From Polaromonas sp. (lineage in GTDB: Bacteria; Pseudomonadota; Gammaproteobacteria; Burkholderiales; Burkholderiaceae), in NCBI GenBank assembly GCA_013823505.1, contig PNMH01000021.1, positions 1 to 52,897 on the forward strand: a stretch of 52,897 nucleotides of DNA, in the 5' to 3' direction. Made by a program: the position numbers and the translations under genes. Shown piece by piece: positions 52,246 to 52,897 of this stretch; the stretch's first letter is position 1, and every line of letters starts with the position of its first letter. A model generated the notes under the pieces. The model searched no databases. It had not been told where the DNA came from and saw only the letters and a list, made by a program, of their open reading frames with translations.

Positions 52246-52897
52246 TCAGTGTGCTGCCCACTGGATGGTGGACAGGTCGATGCCGTCTTTGAACATTTCC
52301 CACAGGGGCGAGAGTTCGCGGAGCTTGGCAACATTTTCCTTGATCGTCGCAATCGCGTAGTCGATCTCTTCTTCGGTCGTCCAGCGGCCGATCGTCATGC
52401 GCAAGCTGCTGTGCGCCAGCTCATCGCTGCGTCCCAGGGCGCGAAGCACATAGCTGGGCTCCAGGCTGGCCGAGGTGCAGGCCGAGCCCGACGAAACCGC
52501 CAGACCTTTGATGCCCATGATCAGCGACTCGCCTTCAACGTAGTTGAAGCTCATGTTGAGGTTGTGCGGCACGCGCTTCGTTTCGTGGCCGTTGATGAAG
52601 ACTTCTTCCACATCTTTCAGGCCGGCGAGCATGCGCTCGTGCAGGGCCCGGATGCGCGCGTTCTCTTCGTGCATCTCGGCTTTGGCAATGCGGTAGGCCT
52701 CGCCCATGCCCACGCACTGGTGCGTGGGCAGCGTGCCCGAACGCATGCCGCGCTCGTGACCGCCACCGTGCATCTGCGCTTCGATGCGGATTCGAGGTTT
52801 GCGGCGCACATACAGGGCGCCGATGCCTTTGGGGCCATAGGTCTTGTGCGAGGTCAGGCTCATCAGGTCGACCGGCAAGGTCTGCAGGTCGATGTCC
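52246..52897 (-). CDS. iscS: Cysteine desulfurase IscS, C-terminal part (start beyond window)
   Basis: About 217 C-terminal residues are present. They include [17 protein letters not shown] with the PLP lysine, [20 protein letters not shown] and [20 protein letters not shown] with the persulfide Cys, and end in STIQWAAH. IscS takes sulfur from cysteine and delivers it to IscU. The N-terminus and any iscR lie outside. Confidence 0.97.
   Translation of the reverse strand, partial: DIDLQTLPVDLMSLTSHKTYGPKGIGALYVRRKPRIRIEAQMHGGGHERGMRSGTLPTHQCVGMGEAYRIAKAEMHEENARIRALHERMLAGLKDVEEVFINGHETKRVPHNLNMSFNYVEGESLIMGIKGLAVSSGSACTSASLEPSYVLRALGRSDELAHSSLRMTIGRWTTEEEIDYAIATIKENVAKLRELSPLWEMFKDGIDLSTIQWAAH

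Overview
The window is high-GC chromosomal DNA with the gene content of a betaproteobacterium of the order Burkholderiales, most likely a Comamonadaceae member of the Hydrogenophaga/Acidovorax type. This placement is an inference from protein content (bioBADF, isc operon, 3-hydroxybutyrate dehydrogenase, DUF1302/DUF1329, DUF3106). No rRNA is present to fix it.

Layout. (1) 1-4735, minus strand: a four-gene envelope cluster (DUF1302 barrel, DUF1329, YCF48/BNR-repeat protein, MMPL/RND permease cut by the window edge), probably an export system for a hydrophobic compound. (2) 5009-9790, minus strand: a compact biotin operon bioB-panD-bioA-bioD-bioF with the pantothenate gene panD inside it. (3) About 9.8-21.6 kb: a composite accessory region ending at tRNA-Val(GAC). 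Its left part holds a Mob/Pre-type relaxase, a small Cys-rich protein, remnants of a helicase, an IS3 transposase, a chromate transporter, a CDF metal exporter and an IS1182-like transposase, and an AT-richer gene that reads as a very divergent family A/T7-type polymerase near four 11-bp direct repeats. Its right part (16.8-21.5 kb) is a cleaner integrative element: four overlapping, mutually homologous ~110-aa genes, three unknown genes, an excisionase, a tyrosine integrase and a second copy of the small Cys-rich family. (4) 21.7-40.6 kb: core genome: relA, an alpha/beta hydrolase, bdhA, a SIMPL protein, ompR-envZ, ispD-ispF, mfd, serB, an ECF sigma locus with DUF3106, a block of small envelope-stress proteins (BON, glycine zipper, YqjD/YqjE/YqjK-like, Lmo0937-like), yciH and a DEAD-box helicase. 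(5) 40.6-47.8 kb: a second accessory region built from two copies of one plan: an ECF sigma gene on the minus strand, facing away from a CesT-type type III secretion chaperone plus a large cargo gene on the plus strand. One cargo is a 694-aa membrane-active-looking protein, the other a 508-aa amidohydrolase-fold protein. It ends at tRNA-Val(CAC). (6) 47.9-52.9 kb, minus strand: iscS-iscU-iscA-hscB-hscA-fdx-dnaQ.

The best candidates for something undescribed are the four-paralog operon in the integrative element, the divergent polymerase with nearby iteron-like repeats, and the duplicated sigma/chaperone/cargo modules, which sit here without any type III secretion apparatus genes.
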